Assembly (NCBI GenBank): GCA_964506465.1
Contig: CAZDLM010000002.1
Location: 62,001 to 126,000 of the forward strand
Length of the DNA: 64,000 bases
Direction: 5' to 3'
DNA from: UBA6109 sp964506465
Lineage (GTDB): Bacteria > Desulfobacterota > Syntrophia > Syntrophales > UBA6109
Every line of letters begins with the position of its first letter. Position 1 is the stretch's first letter. Shown one piece after another: positions 1-7,848 of this stretch. The notes beneath the pieces were generated by a model. The model was given only the letters and a program-made list of their open reading frames with translations. It was not told the DNA's origin and ran no database searches. The translations under genes and the position numbers were made by a program.

Positions 1-811
1 TGCCGGCATCGACATTATTTGACAGCCATTTCTCAAAATATTTTGCCATATCGACATTGGTCGCGTGATCGTTCAATAGCGTAACGACATTTTCTTCTGG
101 ATACCCAAGCACCTTCACGAGATAGTCGGCAACAAGTCGAGCATCCTGCGTCGCGAAATCGGCTCTGGGCAGTTTCTGTCGGTAATGTTCAATTCCAATG
201 ACGACGGCATAGGAATCTTTGTTTGCGTTCATCTTCATCACGGGCAGTTCATCTATATCTGTCCGGCCCGCTGTTAAGATCTCCGGTACAGTCGATGAAG
301 TTGAGGCAGCCGTCGTCGATCTGTCTTTGCGCGACGTCAGTTGGATGGGGGTTTCGCTTTCATAGATCAGATTGTAACCGGCCAATGCTTTTCGGCCGGT
401 ATCCCGGTCGACGATAACCAAATCGGTTTTCGGTAACACTGTCAGCTCAACATAATACGTCGTATCCGCCTTGAAAGTGATATTACGGGGATGCATGCTA
501 CGAGCGTTGATATCCACATGTGCCGCTGCGAAATCAACGCTATGCCGGCCGGGTTCAACGACAACCGTCAAATACGTTTTTTCTGCAAGCTGGCCGACAG
601 CTTGCCGATCCACCAATATTTCAAAAAGAACGGCGCTACTGACAAACACGGCACCTCGATAAACATAAAGCAATGCCTTGCCCGAAGGTGGTGAAATGTT
701 TTTCATCTTTAGATCCGCTTCGGACGAAGCAACGGGTACAGAGGCACAACCATTAAGTAGCCCGATTGAGATGAGCAAAAGCACAACAACATATAACGTC
801 TTTTTCTTCAT
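1..811 (-). CDS. caspase-like (peptidase C14) lipoprotein with DUF2846-like N-terminus, 3' end outside window
   Basis: The frame opens at an ATG at 811 and runs leftward, open, to base 1, so the C-terminus is missing. The product begins with a lipoprotein signal peptide ending in LLNGC. A DUF2846-like segment follows at about residues 40-105 (GKALLYVYRG, later YYVEL), and then at about residue 200 a caspase-like start (DSYAVVIGIEHY, ADFATQDAR, GYPEENV). The catalytic His and Cys would lie beyond the edge, so activity cannot be judged. The upstream ribosome site is weak. It is AT-rich like its neighbours and lies in the probable genomic island. The family call is by eye but the motifs are distinctive. 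Confidence 0.75.
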   Translation of the reverse strand, partial: MKKKTLYVVVLLLISIGLLNGCASVPVASSEADLKMKNISPPSGKALLYVYRGAVFVSSAVLFEILVDRQAVGQLAEKTYLTVVVEPGRHSVDFAAAHVDINARSMHPRNITFKADTTYYVELTVLPKTDLVIVDRDTGRKALAGYNLIYESETPIQLTSRKDRSTTAASTSSTVPEILTAGRTDIDELPVMKMNANKDSYAVVIGIEHYRQKLPRADFATQDARLVADYLVKVLGYPEENVVTLLNDHATNVDMAKYFEKWLSNNVDAG

Positions 812-1289
812 ATTATTTTCCCGTGCAAAATAAACCAGTTCTAAAAGTTTTATCGCAATCTGTTCGGCAATGTAAAATATTGAAGTATAAGATTACGGAT
901 TTCGTGAACAATACGCGACGACGGCAGGAAGTGATACGTTCTTTCTCCCCAAAAGAGAACATCATGATGTGCTGATGTATAATTATCGTTCTATTGGTGT
1001 CAAGGGAGATTTTCACAGGAGTATCGCGGTTTACGCATTGAAGTCCTGCATCTACCCAAATGCATTGGAGAGAAGGTCAACTGAAATACTAGCAATACAG
1101 AAGACTGCAAATACACGTCAATAATTTCAGTCTTCGTTGCCGCAAGATAACCGCCCACGCCGGGGAAAAACGGGGCTGTGAGGTTGCCTCCCTTGATGGT
1201 TTTGAAAGGATCTCGTCACAGCCCCTGTTCAAAAGATACATTTCTCTGATCAGCTCCAATTCGCCATGCTCGACCCAACCGCCTGACCA
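812..1289. other. intergenic, no gene seen (contains a terminator)
   Basis: About 480 bases between the caspase-like gene and the three-repeat gene, both on the minus strand. Open frames here are short and have no recognisable protein features. The only structure I can support is the hairpin with T-run at 1166-1225. The promoter of the caspase-like gene should lie in the AT-rich part just right of 811. Confidence 0.5.
1166..1225 (-). terminator. intrinsic terminator after the three-repeat gene
   Basis: GGGGCTGTGA at 1172-1181 is perfectly complementary to TCACAGCCCC at 1216-1225. Read on the minus strand the stem is followed by G and five Ts (1166-1170). The loop is large (34 nt) and can itself pair weakly. 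The position, about 65 bases past the stop codon at 1290, fits termination of that gene. Confidence 0.65.
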
Positions 1290-2069
1290 CTACCTAGTTT
1301 GTTTTCTCGTTATTCCACTGGCGATTACCTTTCCGTCCTGGATCAAGAATGTCCTGTAGCCGATATCCATCGAGTTTAGATAATTGTAATATCGTTCTTC
1401 TTTGCCGTTACTGAGACTTTTCACGGCAGCCGGTTTCCCCCACACCTGTTCGATCTCTGCCACCGTCGTCGGGTGATTGGAGTAATAAGCTTTACTCATA
1501 CCCAATTTGTCCTCCGCCAGATTGGCCTGAGCGACCGGTGCTGATGGCAATACACCCGAATTGATGATGCTGCTTGCGACCACCTTTCCGTCCTGGATCA
1601 AGAATGCCCGGTAACCGATATCCATGGAGGTCTGATATCTATAGTATCGCTCTTCTTTACCGTTATTGAGGCTTTTCACGGCAGTCGGTTTCCCCCACAC
1701 CTGTTCGATCTCCGCCACCGTCGTCGGGTGATTGGTGTAATAAGCTTTACTCACACCCAATTTGTCCTCCGGCAGATTGGCCTTAGCTACCGGTGCTGAA
1801 GGCAGTTCTCCTGAAGCGATAGTACCCTTGGCAATCACGTTGCCGTCTTTGATCACAAAGTAACGATATCCTAAATCCATCGTGTTCAGATGTTTATAGA
1901 ATCTTTTCTCTGCCCCATTCTCCATCTTCACGACCGCCGATGGCTTGCCCCATGTGTTCTCAACGTCCTGCAGTGTTTCAGCGCTCGATAACGCAGGAAG
2001 AAGTCCCCATGCTGCCATAAGCACCGCGCAGCAACTGACCGTGATTACAGATTTCATTGTCTTTTCCAT
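1290..2069 (-). CDS. secreted protein with three 85-residue tandem repeats
   Basis: 259 residues. The start at 2069 is chosen because AAGGAG lies six bases upstream; an ATG at 2099 has no such site. A signal peptide covers about residues 1-30. The rest is three repeats of period 85, each with a WGKP motif (residues 40, 125, 210), a YY/FYK strand, and GYR-FLIQDGKV. Repeats 2 and 3 are almost identical, which points to recent duplication. The WGKP/strand pattern faintly recalls BamE/SmpA-like folds, but this is inference and no function is claimed. A sigma54-type promoter lies upstream and a sigma54 activator is divergent next to it. Confidence 0.7.
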   Translation of the reverse strand: MEKTMKSVITVSCCAVLMAAWGLLPALSSAETLQDVENTWGKPSAVVKMENGAEKRFYKHLNTMDLGYRYFVIKDGNVIAKGTIASGELPSAPVAKANLPEDKLGVSKAYYTNHPTTVAEIEQVWGKPTAVKSLNNGKEERYYRYQTSMDIGYRAFLIQDGKVVASSIINSGVLPSAPVAQANLAEDKLGMSKAYYSNHPTTVAEIEQVWGKPAAVKSLSNGKEERYYNYLNSMDIGYRTFLIQDGKVIASGITRKQTR

Positions 2070-2193
2070 CTCACACTCCTTGTCGACACAATTTGCCATT
2101 CTTTGATTTCCCTGAATCCAAATTCCATCTGCCGCTACCGATTAGTCAATCATGCCCTGCGATCACCTCTCCAACTTGTCTTGATTCTGCAGA

Positions 2194-2209
2194 AGCAGAT
2201 AGTGTGCCA
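2194..2209 (-). promoter_or_regulatory. sigma54-type -24/-12 promoter for the three-repeat gene
   Basis: Minus-strand sequence TGGCACACTATCTGCT has the invariant GG and GC exactly ten bases apart and matches TGGCAC-N5-TTGC with one mismatch in the -12 box. Transcription would start near 2184, about 115 bases before the ATG at 2069. The adjacent divergent gene encodes a sigma54 activator, which supports the call. Confidence 0.6.
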
Positions 2210-2387
2210 GAAGTATTATGTATATATCGTTAAGTATTACGCATAGTTACAAATATGGCATATTATTGACTTGCAACCCGCCATTTCAATATGATAGGTA
2301 TTCAATCATTCTGATATGGCCATTGTGTCCCTAGAGAGTCATTCTGATTCTGATGAATAAGCAGGTTACAGGAAGGAATTTGACAAA

Positions 2388-4010
2388 ATGCTTTCGCAAG
2401 ATTTGAAGGTTCAAGAATTACTAAGCTTTGACGTGAAAACCGGTTTCCCACTATTTGGATCCACCCGCATAATAGTTCTTGGTTTGCCTGCATTAATCCG
2501 GTTTGAGAATGATCTCATTCACAGTTTGGGCAATGAAAAGGCCTTTCTTATAATGAGCCGGTTTGGCTATGAAGTGGGTATGGCCGAAGCCTTGAACATA
2601 ACAAACCAATATAATTTTGATACACCCCAAGAGGCGTTAAGGGCGATCACTTCCCTTCAAACGATGGCGGGGTGGGCTCGTCTCGAACTGACGAATGTCG
2701 CTTTGAATATGGATAAGAAAACACTCACATTATCTGTTACATGCTGGGACTCTTTTGAGGCCATGCTACGGAAAGAGAGGGGTGGCATTAGCAAGGAACC
2801 CGTCTGCCATCTCCTCGCTGGAACGCTCAGTGGCTACGCCAGTGCCATTGTGGGCACAGAAATTTTGGTGACGGAAGTGGCCTGTCAGGCCCAGGACCAT
2901 GAATTTTGCACATTTGAGGGACGTTCATTGCAGGAATGGGGATTGGACGATCTCACATTCAGACGCAAATTTTCTTTAGCCAATTTAGACGAAGAGCTCA
3001 TGCGACTTAAGAACAAATTGGAGCAGACTAATGCAGATCTGGTGAGTAAGAATCTGGAAATTAACCGTTTGAGACAGCTTTACGCAAGTGATTCTGATAA
3101 AGAATTCACCTCCAGAAGCAGCGCGATGATCAACGTGCAAATTTTGGCAAGAAAAGTGGCCTCAACAAAGGCAACGGTACTTATTCAAGGTGAGAGTGGT
3201 ACCGGGAAGGAAGTCTTGGCAAGGTTCATTCATGAACACTCGGAAGGCAGAGACAAACCATTCTTGGCCATTAATTGTGCTGCATTACCATCAAATCTCC
3301 TGGAATCCGAACTCTTTGGACATGTCAAGGGCGCCTTCACAGGCGCGGACAGCGACAAAAAAGGCCTCTTTGCAGAAGCGGGAGAAGGTACTCTCTTCCT
3401 GGATGAAATCGGCGAACTGCCTTTTGACGTACAGCCAAAATTACTGAGGGCTATACAAGAAAGAGAAGTGCGTCCGGTTGGAGGGATAAGAGACATACCC
3501 GTAAAGGCGAGGATTATTGCCGCAACAAATCGAGATTTAAAGAAAATGACAACTGAGGGACGTTTTCGGGAAGATCTATACTATCGGTTAGCTGTTTTCC
3601 CACTGTTTGTCCCGCCGTTACGGGAAAGGAAGCAGGATATCCTTATCCTCGCACGATCATTTCTGAATCGACTTAAAAAGGATCATCCCGGTTTTTCACC
3701 GCAATCTGTCAAGAAAATGGAGACGTATTCATGGCCTGGTAATGTGAGGGAACTTGAGAACTGGGTTGAGCATGCCTTTATCCTGGCCGGCAACGATCAA
3801 ATAATGCCCGAACACTTTCCTGGTGTAATGCTTCAATCGCAAGATCCTATTTCGGTTTTGACATCAGACTTGCCGACGTGCGAAGAACTCGTGCGCAGAT
3901 ATACCCGGATGGTAATCGAAAGGACACATAGTAGGACAGAAGCCGCGCGGGTTCTTGGAATTGGTTCTGCTACCCTTTGGAGAAGACTGAAGCATTGCCC
4001 AGACAATTAG
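2388..4010 (+). CDS. sigma54-dependent transcriptional activator with V4R sensor domain
   Basis: 540 residues, full length for the XylR/DmpR type. Residues 1-185 form an XylR_N/V4R-like sensor with conserved cysteines (CQAQDHEFC at about 166). A coiled linker follows at about 200-230. The AAA+ domain has Walker A GESGTGKE at 268, the sigma54-contacting GAFTGA loop at 315 and Walker B TLFLDE at about 335. A Fis-type helix-turn-helix ends the protein (EAARVLGIGSATLWRRL). AGGAAGG lies upstream of the ATG. V4R domains usually sense small hydrophobic ligands; the ligand here is unknown. The natural target is the divergent three-repeat gene, whose promoter is sigma54-like. Confidence 0.93.
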   Translation: MLSQDLKVQELLSFDVKTGFPLFGSTRIIVLGLPALIRFENDLIHSLGNEKAFLIMSRFGYEVGMAEALNITNQYNFDTPQEALRAITSLQTMAGWARLELTNVALNMDKKTLTLSVTCWDSFEAMLRKERGGISKEPVCHLLAGTLSGYASAIVGTEILVTEVACQAQDHEFCTFEGRSLQEWGLDDLTFRRKFSLANLDEELMRLKNKLEQTNADLVSKNLEINRLRQLYASDSDKEFTSRSSAMINVQILARKVASTKATVLIQGESGTGKEVLARFIHEHSEGRDKPFLAINCAALPSNLLESELFGHVKGAFTGADSDKKGLFAEAGEGTLFLDEIGELPFDVQPKLLRAIQEREVRPVGGIRDIPVKARIIAATNRDLKKMTTEGRFREDLYYRLAVFPLFVPPLRERKQDILILARSFLNRLKKDHPGFSPQSVKKMETYSWPGNVRELENWVEHAFILAGNDQIMPEHFPGVMLQSQDPISVLTSDLPTCEELVRRYTRMVIERTHSRTEAARVLGIGSATLWRRLKHCPDN

Positions 4011-4172
4011 ACATGTGAGTTGAATCTCCCGAATATCCGTAGGCGCAAGTATCCCCAAAAGGTAGACATCTCGAAAGTAGAGTTGTTCTGGCAGAATAGC
4101 CCCAGGTGCCTATTCCGTTGATTTCGGAACCTGATTCCGAAGGAACCTGTGGCCTTGAGAGAGACGCACGGG

Positions 4173-4337
4173 CTACTTGCACACTCCTATGGAGTAATCT
4201 GCACATTTGCGCCCATCCACCCATGTCGCCCTGCTCAGGTTTGCCTGGCTCAGCGCTGCCCCGCTCAGGTCTGCACCGCTCAGGTCTGCGCTGATCAGTC
4301 TTGCCCCGCTTAGGTTTGCATATTGTAGGTCTGGGAG
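4173..4337 (-). pseudogene. 3' remnant of a pentapeptide-repeat protein gene
   Basis: On the minus strand the frame from 4337 to the stop at 4173 reads pentapeptide repeats (ANLSG, ADLSG, ADLSG, AALSQ, ANLSR) and then a tail with WVDGRKCAD and SIGVCK. A stop codon lies directly upstream at 4338-4340 and there is no start codon in frame, so only the last ~54 codons remain. I infer a gene broken by rearrangement at the island edge. Pentapeptide proteins have varied roles and none is claimed. Confidence 0.7.
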
Positions 4338-4417
4338 CTATCTCCGTCCAATGGTTATTCAAATGAAGCCTTTAACTATCCTTTAACCTAAACTCGACTT
4401 GCCACTGTATCTATACG

Positions 4418-4438
4418 ATATTACATGATAATATTTTT
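4418..4438 (+). repeat. small AT-rich hairpin with T-run next to the att-like site
   Basis: ATATTA (4418-4423) and TAATAT (4429-4434) are complementary across a five-base gap and run into Ts up to 4438. It could be a weak terminator or part of the recombination site directly to its right. Confidence 0.35.
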
Positions 4439-4448
4439 GAGCTGTCGA

Positions 4449-4473
4449 GTTCGATTCCCATGCACTTCCGCCA
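4449..4473 (+). mobile_element. att-like site: copy of a tRNA-Sec (selC) 3' end
   Basis: The 25 bases match the end of a bacterial selenocysteine tRNA: T-loop TTCGATT (4450-4456), T-stem strand CCCAT (4457-4461), an eight-base acceptor strand GCACTTCC (4462-4469; eight rather than seven is the selC hallmark), discriminator G and CCA (4471-4473). The 5' T-stem strand that should pair with CCCAT is absent, so this is not an intact tRNA. DNA to the left is AT-rich and DNA to the right GC-rich. I infer the right attachment site of an element integrated in selC, with the intact tRNA expected to the left of the window. Confidence 0.65.
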
Positions 4474-4485
4474 ATTTATATACAA

Positions 4486-5232
4486 TTATTGACGCTCTGA
4501 CTCCTCCTGGCGTTCCCCTCTCGAGGGGCGGCGCCGTTGCTGCTGGTCCGGTTGCCTCGTCTGCGGTTGCTGTTGAGTTGGCCGCCGCATCTCCGGTTGA
4601 CTTTGCCGTTGGCCCTGAAACTGGCGAGGTTCTTTCGGCGGCGCCTGTACCCTCCTTTCCTCTTGCCTTTGCCGCATTTCTTGCCGATGCCTCTGAACTT
4701 CGGGCATCTGTTGATACTGTTTCTGCCTCTCGCGCCTCAGAATCTGCCGCTGAGGTTGCGGAGGCGGCTGATAGCTTTCGACACCCCATCTTCTTTGCCT
4801 TTCCCAATGCCTGGTGCGCTTCCAATTCTTCCAGTTCTTTTGAAGCCGGTCGTACGGAATCCTTTCATATTCCCAGCGGTGCCCGTGCCAATCGTGGTCC
4901 CGATAATAGTCTCTCCACCTCAGGTCGACATCAAAGTAAAAGCTTGGAACGGCGGCATAATAAACCCAGTTGCGGTCATAATAGCGAGATCGATACCAGC
5001 GCCCCTCCCAAGGACGCCACCACCAGCCGTTCCAGAAGTAAATGTCTACGTCGATATCCGGGACGACATACACATCGACCGTATCCGGTATCACAACCAC
5101 ATGGGGGGGGCCCGCAAACACGACGAGCGGCGGAAGGGATATTCCTATACTTACGTTGACTTCGGCGATTGCCGAAATGGGCGAAGCAATTACCAACGCC
5201 AGAAATACTGCGACCCCGATTGATTTTTTCAT
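4486..5232 (-). CDS. secreted W/Y-rich protein with Q/R-rich tail, unknown function
   Basis: 248 residues with a clear signal peptide (about residues 1-23, ending before EVNVSIG). AGGAGGTG lies four bases upstream of the ATG at 5232. The middle has aromatic runs (FWNGWWWRPW, WYRSRYYDRNW) seen in several uncharacterised periplasmic or surface proteins. The last ~110 residues are rich in Q, R, E and P with no fold apparent. I do not recognise a named family. It is the first GC-rich gene right of the selC-like site and probably belongs to the core chromosome. Confidence 0.7.
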   Translation of the reverse strand: MKKSIGVAVFLALVIASPISAIAEVNVSIGISLPPLVVFAGPPHVVVIPDTVDVYVVPDIDVDIYFWNGWWWRPWEGRWYRSRYYDRNWVYYAAVPSFYFDVDLRWRDYYRDHDWHGHRWEYERIPYDRLQKNWKNWKRTRHWERQRRWGVESYQPPPQPQRQILRRERQKQYQQMPEVQRHRQEMRQRQEERRVQAPPKEPRQFQGQRQSQPEMRRPTQQQPQTRQPDQQQRRRPSRGERQEESERQ

Positions 5233-5925
5233 TTTTCACCTCCTCTGTCTGGATAAGACTCGTAAAACCTCGAAAGAGAGGCAGAGAAAAATGTTCACAA
5301 GCTGGATGCCATGGATTCCATATCACCCGGTGTCACTTGGAAAGAGTCGTGCCCGGACTTCGCCGCTTTCTGCAGGTCAGAAAAACACCGGAGTCTTGAA
5401 TGCTCCCTGGTCTATTTGAACTGGAAATAACAGAAACGGAATCTTGACTCTATCGGGTGGGGTCTGATTCGTTGCAGCCAAAGGACTGAAACGGGAATCC
5501 CAAATGGAGAACAAGGAAGTGAATTACGCACAGAAGCATAGCCATGTTGAGCCGCAAAAAAGGCAAAAGGATGATATTTCTTCGTAACCAGAGCATTTGA
5601 AATGGAGGAAGCAGGGGGGCCAGCCTTCTGCCAAGACTGCAACTGCGGCATGGCTGCCCGGGGGGTGTGGAAAAGCAAGCAGGCGGGGCCGGCGGGGAGG
5701 ATGAAGGGAAAAAACCGTTACCCCCGATGGGAAGCGAGGACGGGCGAGACCGGAACCAAGAGCTGCGGCGATGGCTTTATCAAAAATAGCCTGCTGAACA
5801 GCCAAATCGGCTGTTTTCGGAGCAAGATATTCCCCTTCTATCTTTATGCCCAGGTGTTTTTCCAGCAGCTCGACCTGAGCTATGGCTCCGCGGTAGACTT
5901 CTTCAACGCCCGACTTTCCCGCCGA
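5233..5925. other. intergenic, ~690 bases, possible in-frame remnant left of the SAICAR-synthase-like gene
   Basis: No gene with a start and ribosome site was found. On the minus strand, the frame of the gene that stops at 5926 stays open after its stop for about 130 codons (to 5524) and its first ~50 codons look protein-like (VELLEKHLGIKIEGEYL). See findings. The rest shows no motif or strong hairpin. Confidence 0.4.
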
Positions 5926-6759
5926 TTAGAGAAAGACGTCGATGAACTCGGCCGCCGAAACCTGATTTTTGTTTTTGATGGTTCGTTTGCCGTCCGAATA
6001 GTGCGTTACGGCGCATTCCCTGAAGCGTGTGCAGTTTCCGTCCCTGTCCGGCTCGAATCCCCGGCACACGCGCAGGACGTCGGGGGATATTTCGTCGATG
6101 AGCACGATCTTTCCATCCCCGTCCCGCAGCCTGCCCAGCTCGAACTTTCCGTCGATGACATGAAGGCCCTTTGACGCGAATTCCCCGGAAACGATTTCGG
6201 CGATCTGTTTGACAAGTTTCACGGACTGCATAATCTCGTTTTTGGTCAGTGCGCCCGTTTCCTCCAATGCCTCCAGCGTGATCAGGATATCGCTGTCCCC
6301 TTTGGTCCACGCCTCGACCACCCTGTGAACATTTTTGCAGGGGGTCACGAAGGGATACCGCCGCCAGAAGCTTCCCGTCGCGTTGTTTCTCCAGGTGAAT
6401 TCAAGATTCGTCAGCGGTGCTGATCCCGGAAATGCAGGCGATTTCACCTCCATGCCCAGCGGAGCCGCCGGCTCGATGATCATCTCATTGTCGCTGATCG
6501 TATCGATATAGTGGGTGGAGACGCCCTTGTCTTTCATCAGTCGAAAGAAGTGCGCGGCAAACCGGCACGCGATGGCGCCTTTTCCTGGGATCTCACCGAC
6601 GACGACATCATATCCCGGGTCGAAGACGGGTCTGCCTCCCTCCATGTAACCGGTCGCCCGGTCCGTAAATACGAATCGATATTTCCCCTTGTGCGGTCCG
6701 TCCGGTATGTTGAAGACGTCTTTCGATTTTCCGCGGTAAACGAGGTTTTTCTCAACCAT
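5926..6759 (-). CDS. phosphoribosylaminoimidazole-succinocarboxamide (SAICAR) synthase-like protein
   Basis: 277 residues from the ATG at 6759, chosen because GAGGAGG lies five bases upstream. The N-terminus has the PurC signature order: LVYRGKSKDVF, FVFTDRATGY, the substrate-loop region, then LEFTWRNNATGS, GLHVIDGKFELG and VLIDEISPD. PurC condenses CAIR with aspartate in purine synthesis. Residues after DEISPD are unusual (CRGFEPDRDGNCTRFREC), so it may be a paralogue rather than the main PurC, and I leave the symbol empty. The same frame stays open past the stop (see findings). A long hairpin lies in the 225-base gap upstream. Confidence 0.75.
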   Translation of the reverse strand: MVEKNLVYRGKSKDVFNIPDGPHKGKYRFVFTDRATGYMEGGRPVFDPGYDVVVGEIPGKGAIACRFAAHFFRLMKDKGVSTHYIDTISDNEMIIEPAAPLGMEVKSPAFPGSAPLTNLEFTWRNNATGSFWRRYPFVTPCKNVHRVVEAWTKGDSDILITLEALEETGALTKNEIMQSVKLVKQIAEIVSGEFASKGLHVIDGKFELGRLRDGDGKIVLIDEISPDVLRVCRGFEPDRDGNCTRFRECAVTHYSDGKRTIKNKNQVSAAEFIDVFL

Positions 6760-6870
6760 AGGGGCCTCCTCACAGGTCATGTTGCTCGACTGGGTCTTTG
6801 AGCCGTGCGTGCTGACACGCCGACGTTCTTTTACACGAGTGCGTCTCCCCGGGCAAGAAGATTGATGCCC

Positions 6871-6918
6871 CATTGACGGACAAGGAGACCGCAAGGAGCG
6901 GTGTCTTGTGCGTCAATG
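6871..6918. repeat. 48-base long imperfect hairpin upstream of the SAICAR-synthase-like gene
   Basis: CATTGACG (6871-6878) pairs with CGTCAATG (6911-6918). Inside, ACAAG (6880-6884) pairs with CTTGT (6905-6909) and ACCGC (6888-6892) with GCGGT (6898-6902), closing an AAGGA loop. In total 18 base pairs with two small interruptions. It lies between the stop of the thioesterase gene and the start of the next gene on the same strand, so it may be a processed or terminator-like element or a leader structure. No T-run follows. Confidence 0.55.
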
Positions 6919-6984
6919 AAAAGGATGGGTTCTTAGGTGAAGAGGGACAGACATCACCGGCTGTTCCGCAATCTCTTCACAGCC

Positions 6985-7404
6985 TTAAAAGGAGTCTCTG
7001 AATTTTGCCGGCACGTCAATGGTTTTTTGAGTCCTGTAGTCGAAGAAGACCATCGTCGTCTTGACGCGAGCGATTTCTCTGCCGGTTTCTCTGTTCGTCA
7101 GAAGGTAATAGAAACTGCAGCTCTTCTTGGTGAAATCAGTCACGGCCGCTTCGATTTTCAGTGTCTCCCCATAGAACGCTTGTGATTTGAAAACGAGCGC
7201 AGCATCCGTCATGATCAGACCGGATTCTTTTCTATCGGATTCCAGGAAGCCTATCTTTCTCAGAAAGACCATCATCGCGTCAGTCGTGTACGTGAGAAGC
7301 GTGTCGGCGCCGACGTGGTTGCCCGCATTGATATCGCTCCTCCGCACCTGGATCTCCGTTGAGAAATTGAATTCCTTCGGCAACTCCAGCTTCACTCGTG
7401 GCAT
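6985..7404 (-). CDS. hot-dog-fold acyl-CoA thioesterase (4-hydroxybenzoyl-CoA thioesterase type)
   Basis: 139 residues, the usual length for a single hot-dog domain. The start at 7404 follows an AAGGGG site; a longer version from 7479 adds an unlikely N-terminus. Family-like features are an N-terminal strand with RRSDINAGNHVG, the central helix with FLRKIGF, then VFKSQAFYGETLKIEAAV and ARVKTTMVFFDY. Such enzymes cleave acyl-CoA or acyl-ACP thioesters in the cytoplasm. The substrate is not predictable. Upstream of the SAICAR-synthase-like gene on the same strand. Confidence 0.8.
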   Translation of the reverse strand: MPRVKLELPKEFNFSTEIQVRRSDINAGNHVGADTLLTYTTDAMMVFLRKIGFLESDRKESGLIMTDAALVFKSQAFYGETLKIEAAVTDFTKKSCSFYYLLTNRETGREIARVKTTMVFFDYRTQKTIDVPAKFRDSF

Positions 7405-7848
7405 AGTATCCCCTTGACCCGCTGCCGCAACCTGTCGCGGAACATACCCCCGCGTCTTTAAGCCTGTCGTTGCTGGCATCCTTTTTTTAGATGGTTTTTA
7501 TACCTCGGTCCCGAACAAACCACAAGATACGATGGTGAGGTCGCGGGAAGATCTTACGATCCGCACCTGCAGGTCGCTATCGCGCCGCACAAGATCGAGG
7601 GGGGAGCTATTGCGAGTCCCCGCCCTTGCTAAGGAATTTTCGGATTGGAAATCAGCTTTTTCCCGATTTACCCGGATGTTCATTCAGCGTAGCCTCATGT
7701 AAAGATGAGAAATGCGGCTGTGTGCTGCAAACGGATGCGGGGGATCGCTTCGGCCGGAAACCGGTGCAACGGGGGCCGTGAACATGACGCTGACGACGCC
7801 ATGACGTTCACGGTTCGGGAGAGTATCGAACCAGGGAAGGAGGGTGAC
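7405..7848. other. intergenic between divergent genes, no gene supported
   Basis: 444 bases between the divergent thioesterase and kinase-like genes, so both promoters should be here. A ten-base palindrome ACCTGCAGGT occurs near 7566. A T-rich stretch lies near 7480-7500. A 61-codon minus frame (7498-7683) lacks a ribosome site and family resemblance. No convincing promoter pair was found. Confidence 0.4.

Noticed and set aside
813..1016. Small minus-strand gene upstream of the caspase-like gene
   Set aside because: No ribosome site, no family signal, and biased residues; it fills the promoter region of the caspase-like gene.
4106..4294. Plus-strand frame with SGLPGSALPRSGL repeats
   Set aside because: Its repetitiveness is the antisense image of pentapeptide repeats, which read better on the minus strand.
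4441..4473. Complete tRNA gene ending at 4473
   Set aside because: The acceptor 5' strand, D-arm and anticodon arm are absent and the T-stem is unpaired, so only a 3' fragment is present.
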